64,000 bases of DNA. It comes from Patella vulgata (taxonomy: Eukaryota > Mollusca > Gastropoda > Patellidae). The stretch covers positions 10,833,390 to 10,897,389 of the forward strand of contig NC_065882.2 in assembly GCF_932274485.2 (NCBI RefSeq). Direction: 5' to 3'. Below, in pieces: positions 41,101-51,120 of this stretch. Numbering within the stretch: the first letter of the stretch is position 1; each line of letters begins with the position of its first letter. Made by a program: the position numbers and the translations under genes. The notes beneath the pieces were generated by a model. The model did not search any database and was not told the origin of the DNA. It was given only the letters and a program-made list of their open reading frames with translations.

Positions 41101-43741
41101 CAGAGATAAGCAATTTGATTGGTTGGGAATTTGGAACACGATAACTTTGGTTCTAATTGGGTGAGAGCGATGAACCTGAGTATAGATTCATTATATCAAT
41201 ACACTAAGTTCGGCGGTGAGAATTTTCTGCTTAGGCTAAGTAGATAAGCAATTTGATTGGTCATGACTTTTGAACATAACCAATTTGATTGGTCATGACT
41301 TTGGAACATAACAACTCCGCTTTTAATTGAGATGTTCATTAGTTGAAGATCTTGACTGAGTTCAATGATTAAAATTTCCCGCTAAAGCTAAGCAGAGCTA
41401 TAAAATTTCATTGGTCGATGCTTTGGGGCAAGATAACTTCGATTCTAACTCATGGAGAGTGATAGAACTTAGTATTTATTTTCACTACCAGGTACTTCGA
41501 AACCTGACCAAGTTTGATCGTGAACATTGTATGCTTAGACTAAGCATAGATAATCAGTTTGATTTGAAAAAGATAAATGTGCGGCATCTGTTTATTTTGA
41601 GATTTCGGCGGGGGACATCTGCCTCACTGTTGGCTTATTTACTTAATTTTAGTGCCGCTTTAGTAATTTGTTTGTAATTTAATTCGCAAAATTTAAAAGT
41701 GTTGTTAGTCAGGATGATTCGTATAGTTTTGAGATAGATTATTGCAATTACTTAAGTACTATTGGAAAAGTACTATTTGCTTTTAATTTGAATATTTACA
41801 TTTAAAGGGCCAATCTCGATAATATTTTGGAGAATAAAACAGCATAATTTTGTGCTAAAATCCCTTAAAATCCTCTACCTTAGGGCCGAGCAACTAACTC
41901 AATATACGTGATACGTTTTCAAACAACTTAAAGATGGGTCCCGCGTACAAACTGGGCGATTTAATGGTCTATATGGACTAAAAACATATTCAAACTAATT
42001 AATTTGTCATAATTATGCTTCAAATCCTTCTCAAACATTGTAATTGCGAAGGAATGCCCTGCTATTAAAATTCGATCAAACCAGGTCATGTTTACGTCAC
42101 GTCTTGGAAGTCAGAGGAGAATCCATTGTATACATAAGACGATGTTGTCTTTAATCGCTTACTATTTATTACAAATATCGAATCCTAATTAAATTCTCGG
42201 GTTATCCACTACCCGCGTCTTTTTCCGTCATTTTTATCTCAGAAAGTGTTGTACGTCTAACTCTTCATAGCGTTTATCAACTTGTACATCAAGCGCTCAA
42301 TGTTCGCGTGTGACCTTTGACATCACGCGTGCAGAAATTCTTAATCGTCGGGCTGTTGATTAGGGGAACCCTTACATTTTTGTCCTGTATACGCTCCATG
42401 AGTGTTTTTCGGGGAATCCAGTATTTTTCTAGTAAGATTGGATATCTCTACATACCAAAATTGCCATACTTTTATTGGAAATAACCACCCGATAAATACT
42501 TTTCTAGGAACCCTCAGTGTTCATGTGGAAATGGAGACCGGTGTCCCATTGTGTATTATGTGGTGTCTGGATAAAACCCGACTTTATTTTATAAAAATAA
42601 TATGTTGGTGAAATTTAACTTTCGTTATCAAGTACAGCACGTGGATCATCCACTGTATATAACTCTAAAGAAACGGCAATAGATTATTGACCTGAAATCT
42701 TGAAAGGGTTATGTGCCCGGATAAGCGGTTTTGACGTTCACGTTCAAAGGACTCAATATTTTTAGCTGAAATTTTGAGACAAGATAAATACACCATTCCT
42801 CTATATTTTGGCGCTTACATTTCATACGTATACAAAAGAGAGAGAGAAATAGGGTTTAACGTCCACTCGACACAAACTAGGTCATTTCGGGACTAACATA
42901 TGGTTTAATTTTATATCAATAAATCGCTTGCGCGTAGGGGTCTTTAGCAGTGGGAGGAAACCGGAGGACCCGGAGTAAACCCACGAGGTTGGACAGGCGA
43001 CCCTACTCCTTGCCACGTACAACCGGGGATTCGAAACCCCGCCAGTTTACTCAATGACAGGCTTTATGATACAGCGCGCACGTGCTAACCATTCGGCCAT
43101 CCAACCCCCCCATACGTATACAGACTTTTATTTCTGAGACTGTTAATATTAGTATGGTCCCTTTAACGAATAAATCATTTTAATATTTTAGCTCAGTCAA
43201 CTATCACTGGTGATGCAACATGTGACAACACCATGTATTTTTATGCTGATGGCGTTCGATATACAAATGCAAACGATAATGATTGGACTAAATCATCACC
43301 CGTCAGTATTCCCGGTAATACTCAAGTGGTTGCTGTTCATTGCGTGGATCATGGTGTAGTTGGTGGCATCAAGCTGGCATTAAGTAATGGCATTAAAACA
43401 GATACCACATGGAAATGTTCCAAGACATACGCAGCAGGTTGGAATAAACCTGGGTAAGTTCTGGTGATCCCTCCATATTTTCAGAAATTAACAGATATTA
43501 GTTTTAATGAACGTTGTTATCCGCCACTAATTTGATTGTATCGTATCTTCTGTCATCTTCGTCTTATTGTCTTTATATTATAGCTTCGATGACTCTAAGT
43601 GGCCAAATGCTATAGTGCCAACGTTTAACTGGGGATCGAGGCCTTCTTCTTTGAATGGTAGAGCCGATTGGATTTGGACAACCGGATATCGTGGACAGGA
43701 TACAACCGTCTATTGTAGAAAGGTTATAAAAAAAACAAGAG
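35111..43741 (+). CDS. Secreted protein, Trp/Cys-rich domain; 3' end not fixed
   Basis: Exons 35111-35159, 43192-43453 and 43584-43741 join in frame (phases 1 and 2; donors gtaata, gtaagt, gtaaga; acceptors ttttag and ttatag). The product starts MEILVLLTIFGFLVSEAQ, a clear signal peptide with cleavage likely after SEA. The mature part (about 140 aa so far) has four cysteines (ATCDNT, VHCVDH, WKCSKTY, VYCRKV) and many Trp. The pattern GWNKPGFDDSKWPNA followed by ADWIWTTG recalls galactose-binding-like beta-sandwich domains frequent in mollusc secreted proteins. That fold is an inference. The last exon exits in phase 1 at a good donor, so more coding sequence must follow. The first intron (8 kb) is filled with nested mobile elements. 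Confidence 0.8.
35160..35968. other. Start of intron 1 of the secreted-protein gene
   Basis: Mostly unique AT-rich sequence. A C-run followed by (CA)n lies at about 35702-35728. Open frames on both strands here have no recognisable motif. Confidence 0.4.
36145..36284 (+). mobile_element. SINE family 2, 5'-truncated, 10 bp target duplication
   Basis: Begins at a C-run, then actgctaaagacccctacgc, and ends gtggacgttaaacccccatt with (TC)n. Flanked by tctgctttag at 36135-36144 and 36285-36294. The tRNA-like head is absent. Confidence 0.88.
36687..38446 (-). mobile_element. LINE copy B, 3' portion (RT end, RNase H, 3' UTR)
   Basis: Two open stretches: 37582-38361 (259 aa: RT C-terminal part LRLYRALIRSKLDYGCIVYG; RNase H YTDGSKDGD, FTAELQAILQALEF, IFTDSLSS) and 36909-37385 (GNDQADLSALDL, cysteine motif CEHCHVHLTVKHILIEC). 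The junction between them has lost the usual LPSH region. The 3' UTR ends in aattcaccatatg..ccacatttcatttcat. The left flank tgacttgacaga (36675-36686) is repeated at 41056-41067, beyond the far end of the compound LINE block. The 5' side is cut at 38446 by the tail of copy A. Confidence 0.88.
38447..40775 (-). mobile_element. LINE copy A (RT, RNase H, 3' UTR) with inverted 5' segment
   Basis: The open frame 38678-40696 (672 aa) holds RT motifs (MGVPQGSILSPTRFA, LYADDFQM, LDGNRLPVVDETKLLGLIFD) and RNase H with D, E, D and H positions in YTDGSKDGD, TAELQAI, FTDSLSSLQ and LPSHVDIRGNDQADFAAKA. A C-terminal CVHCHVPLTVKHILIEW motif follows, with its last Cys changed to Trp. RT lacks the N-terminal third: the frame begins in shifted duplicated sequence. 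40580-40660 is a direct repeat of about 40400-40465, and 40665-40775 is the same sequence inverted. The 3' tail is (gaat)n-type at 38446-38465. RNase H plus this RT points to the I/Nimb side of the I-Jockey LINE group. Confidence 0.87.
40776..41055 (-). mobile_element. LINE 5' end (5' UTR), bordering the target duplication
   Basis: Minus strand starts in a C-rich run then tgataagaatataccc and gtcgtaaaaggcgactaaaa, and continues to cggctttggtcgttttagc. It ends at 41055, exactly next to the second tgacttgacaga. So this is the true 5' terminus of the LINE whose 3' end is at 36687. The same sequence is found in pieces at 30564-32130. Confidence 0.8.
41932..42515. mobile_element. TTAA-flanked MITE, family T1, copy 2 (inverted)
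   Basis: The complement of 11162-11759 with few changes. Examples are ttcgatcaaaccaggtcatg, gtacatcaagcgctcaatgt and cactacccgcgtctttttcc. TTAA and agatgggtccc at the left (41928). The right end has changed to ctaggaaccctcag. In intron 1 of the secreted-protein gene. Confidence 0.85.
42835..43110 (-). mobile_element. SINE family 2, full length, 12 bp target duplication
   Basis: Tail complement gagagagaaatagggttt, middle gcagtgggaggaaaccggag, head complement gctaaccattcggccatcca. Flanked by catacgtataca at 42823-42834 and 43111-43122. It ends about 80 bp before exon 2 of the secreted-protein gene. Confidence 0.93.
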
Positions 43742-44223
43742 GTAAGACAATTAAAAGTAAAAAAAAAATAAACAACATCAAAATACTTTTTGGGGTTGTC
43801 TAATCCATGTAACGGACAACACTAGCTTACATTACTTCTGAACATGTAATGCTACATGTAATATTCAGTTAAGGGTACATGGTTACTAAGAGTGCAAACA
43901 TCTTAAGGCCATTTTACACGATCCCACCTTTGTTCAAGAACACCATCCAACATTTGTAGGATCATGTACGCAGGAAAATGTCGTGTGTATGGGAATTTGA
44001 CAACTATGAACAAGCTTGAACATGTTGGATTTTGTTCGAGCATACACATTAATTTGAACATTGTAGGACAATGCATGTCTGTCACGTGCTGAATTGGGGC
44101 ACATGACAAAAAATCAAAATGGCAGGTTCCACATCTTAAGACCACCATGTCAAAATAAGTGGCTCATTTTTCATCAGTAGTTCTTTAAAATTGGCTACAT
44201 CCATTCTAAGGAATTGTTTATAG
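43742..44223. other. Intron after exon 3 of the secreted-protein gene
   Basis: 43900-44110 contains aacaccatccaacatttgta and aacaagcttgaacatgttgg, partly inverted to each other, perhaps a small MITE starting ccattttacacgatccc. No target duplication verified. Confidence 0.35.
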
Positions 44224-44426
44224 AATGCCTGATCATCATCCCCCAGTTTCTTGAAGATAGAATGATATGCACCCCCTCTGTATCCACTTCATGGCCCAAA
44301 TCTATTTCGTTTCCTACCGCGAATGGCGATTATCAGCATAGTAAATGTTACAGCTTTAATGGAAAGCAACCTTCTGTGGAAATCCATGATGATGGAAAAG
44401 TGAGCTTTCCCTTCAAAAATTTGTGA
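44224..44426 (+). CDS. Possible further exon of the secreted-protein gene
   Basis: Behind gtttatag an open stretch fits the phase 1 exit of the exon ending at 43741. It reads ECLIIIPQFLEDR, then TANGDYQHSKCYSFNGKQP, and reaches TGA at 44424-44426. A donor-like gtgagc at 44400 would shorten it. The acceptor has a weak pyrimidine tract and the sequence shows no known domain, so this is only a candidate. Confidence 0.25.
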
Positions 44427-45052
44427 GGTTTCCCTCCAAAAAGTTGGTTGACGTTCTTTAGCAAAAGTAGGTACCTGTAAAAATGGCCTTTACGCAATTG
44501 TAAACAATTCATTTCTGTTCACCTATTTATTGTCAACCGATAAAATAAAACACCATATCCTATTGAGCATTCGATAATAATAAAACATATTTTAATACTC
44601 AGTTATTGCGTCGTGTACTTACAGGTTGTGATTGTTGTGAAGCCCTTGAAGCTATTACTGCATTGTTGAAACATTAACTAGAAGTGTTCGCGAGGACATA
44701 ATTTATTATGCTATCCACAGCCCCTCCCACCCGCCATTAATTATGTATATCTTATATATCTTTTAAATTTGATCTTCAACTCTGTCCATGAATTACTTTA
44801 TTAAGCATAAACACTAATTTGTTATATCTGTTGTATGGAAGTTTTAGTAGGATCACGTCCGAATAAAATTGATCTTCAACTCTGTAAATGAATTAATTTT
44901 TGTACTTGGTTATCAATTATTATATTGACAAGGACGCCAAGAGAATTAGAAATGATAGTCGATAATCCAACTTTAAATAAACAGCATTTGTAATCCACAG
45001 ACGCGTGTCCTATCCGCAATTGTTTGACATATCCCTGATCCCTGACATATCC
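44427..45052. other. Stretch without recognised feature
   Basis: aattgatcttcaactctgt is present twice (about 44768 and 44869), a local duplication. No gene seen. Confidence 0.4.
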
Positions 45053-45140
45053 ACTCGACACAAACTAGGTCATTTCGGGACTAATTTTATTTAAATAATT
45101 CGCTTGCGCATAGGGGTCTTTAGCAGTGGGAGGAAACTGG
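45053..45140 (-). mobile_element. SINE family 2 fragment
   Basis: ccactcgacacaaactaggt through gcagtgggaggaaactggag. The head and the final tail bases are missing. Confidence 0.8.
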
Positions 45141-45344
45141 AGGAATATAAATATATACATAATAACAAGCACTTGATCAAAGCGATATAGTGAGCTAATT
45201 AGTTATCATTAATTGTTATTCCATAAATAGTTTTTAGTATGTTACTGTTCAATTACTAAATGCACCGTCCAAAGAAGTTCTAAATGTGAATGACCGGAAT
45301 AATCTAAATAGGTTTATATCGTATGTACACAGCGTATCGCGGGC

Positions 45345-45600
45345 ATTAGTGTTTAACGTCCGTTTCCACCGAGGGTGATGTCGCAGATTTGTTGTCTTAT
45401 TTTACTTAGCTCAGCGCAGGGGTCTTTCATGTGGGGAGAAACCGGAGTAAACCCACGAGGTTGAGAAGCCGCACCTATCTCCAAGCCACATACGCTCACA
45501 CCAGGGATCGAATCCACGACCGCCAGCCAGAGGTGACCAGACAACTAGAGTTCGAAGCGCCACACTCTAGACCACTAGGCCATCCAAACCCTCTGCCGTT
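45345..45600 (-). mobile_element. SINE family 3 (tRNA-derived)
   Basis: On the minus strand the head is gatggcctagtggtctagag (A-box region) with B box gattcgatccc. The middle gggtttactccggtttctcc is related to family 2. The 3' end is gtggaaacggacgttaaaca. It shares the ggacgttaaac tail with families 1 and 2 but has a different head and no ATTTC or TC run. Confidence 0.75.
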
Positions 45601-45825
45601 TTACCATCTTTGAATCATTTATATACCTGGTGATAGTAACGGGAGACCTATCTGGTTCGGTCAACATGTGCAGCTCTTCGCTAGCAACCTTGTAAAATCA
45701 GTGACAAAAGTTGGAACAAATCCTGATTTTTGTCTAAAATGGGTAAGGATTTATATACGGGTAACTACTAACATCACTGCGTCCATCCCGTTTAAAAAGT
45801 CTCGATCAAGGGTAGGCTATATAGA

Positions 45826-46094
45826 AACGAAATGAACTGGGGTTTAACGTCCTAATTTTCTTCCCCAACTGGGACATTGAAGTCTAAAATACGTCATGCA
45901 GTATGGTATTAGACCAATTTTTCCCTGACAGCGGCGCCACAGCCTACCCTTATTTTGAATTGCAGCTGTTAGGTGTCCTTTTACCTGAACCATTAAAGGT
46001 TCTTTTACGTGCAAGTCAATGTGTAATCAGGACCTCTATTTTTCGTTCCACCCAAACGACTAGACACTGACAAGGAGAAACCACACGGGTAAAA
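45826..46094 (-). mobile_element. SINE family 1, decayed, head missing
   Basis: Tail complement aaatgaactggggtttaacg, then gacagcggcgccacagccta and aacgactagacactgacaag. Interior insertion near 46000. Confidence 0.78.
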
Positions 46095-46167
46095 AGAATA
46101 ATAGTATACATGTACTTAAATTACATTGGTATGAATGCAACAATTGGTAATATTTTATCTTTTGCAA

Positions 46168-46345
46168 ACATGGAGCCACGGTGGCTCAGTGATTAAGATG
46201 CTAGCTCGTTATAACCTGGAGGTTCCATGTTCGATCCCTCCGTCTTGATTTTCCGTCGGCGTCACTGACTCTCTATCTCGTGCTCTTCTACATGTACACC
46301 GGACTAAAGTTTTTCGTCCCTTCCAAACTAAAAGACGCTGGGATT
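46168..46345 (+). mobile_element. tRNA-headed SINE fragment (family 1 relative)
   Basis: gccacggtggctcagtgatt (A-box region) and gttcgatccctcc (B-box region), then a diverged body with gtttttcgtcccttcc. The middle and tail of family 1 are missing. Confidence 0.6.
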
Positions 46346-46369
46346 AAACTAAACGATTGAACGCAATTG

Positions 46370-47929
46370 TACGAAAAATCGCGGTCACAATTTTTATCCG
46401 ATTTAAAAACCGTTACAATATATCACAGTTACACCCTAAGGATGGTTGCGTTCGAATTTCGTAAAAATCGGACCAAAACTGACGGACAAAATGACCGCCC
46501 CTCGTTCGCAAATACTGTCAGTTGGAATTCGATAAAAGGGTAGGCCGTAGCGCCGCTGCCCGGGCAAAATTTCCCTCAAAGCACACTGTATGGCGTATGC
46601 CCGTCTTCACTAGCCCAGTTTATGAGCAGAACAGTAGGACGTTAAACCCCATTTCATTTCATTTCATTTCGATATTCGGGCATATCGGACCATAACTTCC
46701 TGAATTATGGCCCCTGATTGTACGAAAAATCACGTTTTTAGCTTGTGGACCCCATAGAGGTCACAATTTTTATTCGATTAAAAAAAACGTTTGAATGTAT
46801 CACCGTTACACCCTAAGAGTGGTTGAGTTCGAATTTCGTAAAAATCGAACCGAAACTGATGGACAAAATGGCCGCCCCTCGTTCGCAAATAATGTCAAAA
46901 TATTGTGTATCAGGGTTGTGGACCCTCTGGAGGTCACAATTTTCATCTGATTTTGATGAAACTTGAAATACATGTTTATAACCCAAATATCATGGTTCCT
47001 TTCTATTTTCGAAAATATCGAATCACAACTTCCTACATATCGAATCATAACTTCCTGAGTTATGGCCCCTGATTGTACGAAAAATCGCGTTTTTAGCTTG
47101 TGGTCCTCTAGAGATAACAATTATTATCCGATTTAAAAAAAAAAACGTTCGAATATATCACCGTTACACCCTAACGATGGTTGAGTTTGAATTTCATGAA
47201 AATCAGACCAAAACTGCCGGACATCATTGTCGCCCCTCGTACGCAAATCGTGTAAACATCTGGTATATCAAAGTTGTTGACCCTGTAGAGGCAACAATTT
47301 TGATCTGATTTTGATGAAACTTAAAATGCAAGTTTATAACCCAAAGATCTTGGTTCCTGTCAATATTTGCGCATATCGGATCGTAACTTCCTGAATTATG
47401 GCCTCTGATTGTACGCAAAATCGCGTTTATAGCTTGCGGTCCATCTAGAGGTCACAATTATTATTCGATTTAAAAAATTTTTTCGAATATATCACCGTTA
47501 CACCGTAATGTTTGTTGAGTTCGAATGTCGTGAAAATCGGGCCAAAACTGCCGACAAAATGGCCGCCCCTCGTACGCAAATAGTGTAAACACCTGGTAAA
47601 TCAAGGTTGTGGACCCTCTAGAGGTCACTATTTTGATCCGATTTCGATGAAACTTGAAGTACATGTTTTTAACCCAAAGATATTGGTTTCTTTCGATATT
47701 CGCCCATATCATATCGTAACTTCCTGAATTATGGCCCTTGATTTAACAAAAAAATCACGTTTTAGCTTGTAGAGTCACAAATTTTATCCGATTTAAAAAA
47801 AAACGCGTGAATATATTACCATTACACACTAAGATCTTGGTTCCTTTTGATAATCGTGGATACCCGAACTTAACTTCCTGGATTATGGCCCCTGATTGTT
47901 CGAACACGATACGGGGCAATAATATGTTT
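46370..47929. repeat. Family P tandem array, copy 2
   Basis: Five or so units with taacttcctgaattatggcc, cctgattgtacgaaaaatcg and gtggaccctctagaggtca. All in one orientation, more diverged than at 53 kb. A 5'-truncated SINE 1 interrupts it (46507-46675). The terminal gtgggcgtat piece is not present. It borders repeat R and LINE copy D2 on the right. Long open frames on the minus strand here come from the repeat. Confidence 0.8.
46507..46675 (+). mobile_element. SINE family 1, 5'-truncated, inside the family P array
   Basis: Starts at gtcagttggaattcgataaa and ends gacgttaaaccccatttc with ATTTC repeats. The array continues on both sides (cgttcgcaaat, gatattcgggcatatcgg). Confidence 0.88.
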
Positions 47930-48034
47930 CAGAGAATTTTGTTAAAACTGGGTGAGATTATCCATTAAGCAAACCTTGGCCGAAACCCTCCTGACCGTAA
48001 AGTCATGAACAATCGCCATGGAGAGAGGTGGTGC
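47930..48034. repeat. Unclassified repeat R, copy 2, at the LINE border
   Basis: ttgttaaaactgggtgag and aaagtcatgaacaatcgcca match 32840-32980 in inverted orientation. Immediately right of it LINE RT sequence begins (ttttcgtagcatactgcagg). Confidence 0.6.
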
Positions 48035-48837
48035 AATTTTCGTAGCATACTGCAGGGCCAGTTTATCACGTCTGTTGTGCAGTGAGGGCTCGTGCGCCTC
48101 GACGTATAAACTGTCCACTGGAGATGTACGAAATGATCCTAGACCGATTCTAAGTCCTTGGTTATGTATGGTGTCGAGCTCTTTGACATAAGACTCGCGG
48201 GCAGACCCATACACAATACACCCATAATCGAGTTTTGATCGTATTAATGCTCGATATAATCTGAGCAAGACCTTACGGTCTGCTCCCCAGTCAGTATTTG
48301 ATAGGACTCTCAATATGTTGAGGGCTTTCAGACATTTCTTTTTTAGGTTTTTAATGTGGGGGATAAATTATAATTTCTTATCAAATATCAGCCCCAGAAA
48401 TTTGGTTTCATCCACAACTGGAAGGCGATTGCCATCCAAATAAAGTTCTGGATCTGGATGCAAACCTCGTTTCTGACAGAAATGCATGCAGACAGTCTTG
48501 GATTTCGAAAACCGAAATCCATTTTCGGTTGCCCATTGTTGAAGTGAATTCAAACAAAGCTGCAACTTACGTTCGATTATCCGCATGTCTGTAGAACCAT
48601 AGCACATCTGAAAGTCATCAACATAGAGAGCCCCGTTTGTACCTGGTTTAAGGCACGCTGGGATCGTGTTAATTTTTATGGCAAAGAGAGTAGGAGATAA
48701 TATGCTTCCCTGAGGAACCCCCATTTCCTGAGGAAATGGGTCAGAGAATATTGATCCCAGTCGTACCTTAAATGACCTATCTTCCAGGAAATTTTTAATG
48801 AAGATAGGTAAGCGACCTCGTAGGCCGAGGTTATGTA
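48035..48837 (-). mobile_element. LINE copy D2, RT region, cut at both sides
   Basis: 48368-48724 and 47942-48313 encode RT motifs MGVPQGSILSPTLFA, LYVDDFQMCYGS and LRLYRALIRSKLDYGCIVYG. They are separated by a frame break in the HIKSLKKK region. RNase H and the 3' UTR are absent. At 48837 about 245 bp that copy D1 has (LEKAYDTTW segment) are deleted, and the sequence jumps to the ORF2 N-terminal part. Confidence 0.87.
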
Positions 48838-48839
48838 GG

Positions 48840-50192
48840 TTAAAGCGATCGGACGATAGTTGGTAGGATTCGTATGATCTTTACCGGTTTAGGGATAGGA
48901 AATATTGTGGCTTCATGCCACGAAGGAGGGAAATTCCCATCAACCCAAATCCGGTTAAAAAGATCCAGTAAAATAAGAAGTGTTGGATAAGGTAGATGTT
49001 TTAAAATTTGGTAGTGTATGTCATCTGGACCAGATGCAGTGTCCCGAGCTCGCTTTAACGAATCACGGAGCTCTGCAATGGAAAAACGATCATTATAGCA
49101 TTCATCATTACGGGACTTGAAATTAAGTCGCCTTTTCTCCTGTTGATTCTTAATGCCCCGAAAGGCATCAGAGGAGAAATTGGATGATGAATTGAATGAA
49201 AATGTACTGGCCAGAGAATTGGCAATATCAGGAAATGTTGTTAAGGTGGTATTATCAACATTGAGATGGTTAACTGATAATGCACTACTTTTACCTTTAA
49301 TCCTATCCCATACCGATTTGGAAGTGGTACGGGAATTTATCCTAGAGACGTAACCTTGCCATGAAGACTTCTTTGCTTGGCGTATGGTTCTACGGGCCTT
49401 CGCCCGTTCCATCTGGTATGCCGCAATATTCTCCATGGAAGGATGGTTCTTTAGTCGTCTCAAAATACGATCACGCTCTTTTAGAGCAGATTTGCATTCG
49501 TCGTTAAACCATGGTTTGTTGAAACGTTTTGGCTCTGTCGTGGTTTTTGGAATCGCCTGCTCAGCTACATCTTGAAGAATTGAAGTGAATAAAGCCATGG
49601 GCTCATCTGCATCTTCTAACTCTTTTGAATCAAAAGAGAAGAGACACAAAGATTCAAACAGAGCCCAATCAGCCTTATGCAACTTCCACCTCTGAGGTCG
49701 TTCGACCGGAGAGGGACCATTATTATCAATCAAGATAGGAAAGTGGTCACTACCACATAGATCTTCATTTACTCTCCATGTAAAATCCTGAAAAAGGACC
49801 GGTGAGCAAATAGTGAGATCCAGGGAAGAAAAAGAAGCTGTGGCAGGATGTAGATAAGTAGGCGAGTCATCATTTAATAAACACAAATTATTAATGTTAA
49901 TGAAGTCCGCTATTTGTTTACCACTGTTGTTATCATCTGGACTACCCCAGAGGGAATGATGACCATTGAAATCGTCCGTAATTATAAACGGGAGGGGAAG
50001 TTGTGAAACAAGGTCATCAACTGCGTGATGATGATAACCAACAAATTGTCTAAAAGACAAAGTGTCAGAATTCCTCAAAAAAGTTTCCTGTAAACAAATA
50101 GCTAAAGGATTATACTTTTGAATTAAAAGATGAACTTCATTAAAATTGGGTTTTAAACCACGATAATTCCATTGAATAATGGAATTTACCAT
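48840..50192 (-). mobile_element. LINE copy D2, ORF2 N-terminal part (endonuclease)
   Basis: 450 aa open frame. It starts MVNSIIQWNYRGLKPN, an apurinic-type endonuclease start, then LQETFL (catalytic Glu), IITDDFNGHHSLWGS, SLDLTICSP and CGSDHFPI. A linker with HPSMENIAAYQMERAKARR and the RT entry (ASGPDDIHYQILKHLP, PTLLILLDLFNRIW) follow. The frame is intact up to the deletion at 48838. ORF1 ends only 3 bp upstream. Confidence 0.9.
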
Positions 50193-50194
50193 TG

Positions 50195-51120
50195 TCAGGG
50201 ATAATTTATTGGTGGCAGTTTACCGCCGATGGGGTCATTACGGACCCCCTCTACGGTAATACCGTCCATCAGATCAACCCCATATTTAGTGAAATGGATA
50301 ATACGGTCTTGTGAACCCTTTTTACCCTTCTCACGCAACTTTGCTAATTTTCTTTGTCTTGAAGAAATATATATTTTTTCCTGTGAGGGTGGGATAGCCG
50401 TTGACTGCGATCCTGACCCAGTGGACCTGGGATCAGGAGTTGCAGCTTTCGACTTATCCAAGGAAGGCGGTTCCTTGCCATTCTGGACAGAAGAATTGAG
50501 ATTGGTCCCAATAACTTCAGTTTGGAGCAAGGAAGATGAACCCTCGCCAGGCAAGGACAAAATTGTTTGAATCGAGCTCTCACATAAATGAGAAGAGCTC
50601 GAAGCCCCTTTATTTTGATCTGATGTCATCAAAGTCTTAAGTTCCTGCTTATCAGGCCAGGTTAAATCTGTCTGAACGCAGATGGATTTGGTAGAAACTT
50701 TAACTGCACTTGCAAATGATTTCCCTTGTGGTGCAATAGGGAAAGGTGCAGTTAAATCTACCTGCTTTCTAGCATCAAAATATGGTATTTTTCGTTCAGA
50801 CATGACCTGTTGGATTCTTTTCTCTTTTTGCCATATTGGACACTCACGGGAATAAGCAAAGTGCTTTCCCTTGCAGTTAACACAGCAAAATTCTGCCTGG
50901 CAGGTAGCACTCTCATGGCCATCATGACCACAACGAGCGCAGGTGTCTTTACCTCTGCAGACGGTTTTACTGTGTCCAAACTTTTGGCACTTGTAGCAAC
51001 GAAGAGGATTGGATATATAAGAATCCACAGGTATGTTTAAATAACCTGCCTTGGGAGTCTTTGGTATGTCGGGACGATTGAATGTGAGGATGTAGGTGCT
51101 TGTTGGAATCACCTTATCTC
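50195..51120 (-). mobile_element. LINE copy D2, ORF1 (zinc-knuckle protein), 5'-truncated
   Basis: 305 aa open frame with three CCHC-type knuckles: CYKCQKFGHSKTVC, CARCGHDGHESATC and CVNCKGKHFAYSREC (residues about 37-90). A Ser/Pro-rich tail and a basic RQRKLAKLREKGKKG segment follow. It would coat LINE RNA. The upstream half of ORF1 is lost: at about 51120 the sequence changes to RT of copy D1. Confidence 0.88.

Larger units (their letters stand above)
35969..41617. mobile_element. CCCCCGCC-ended element, copy 2, with nested SINE and LINE
   Basis: Left end tgccccgcctttcgaag, right end ggcgggggaca followed by tctgcctcactgttggctt, as at 14611. The native sequence (35969-36144, 36285-36686, 41056-41617) has the same array units (taagcagagataagcaattt, tgattggttgatgctttgg). 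Two later insertions lie inside: a SINE 2 fragment (36145-36284) and the LINE block (36687-41055). Confidence 0.8.
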
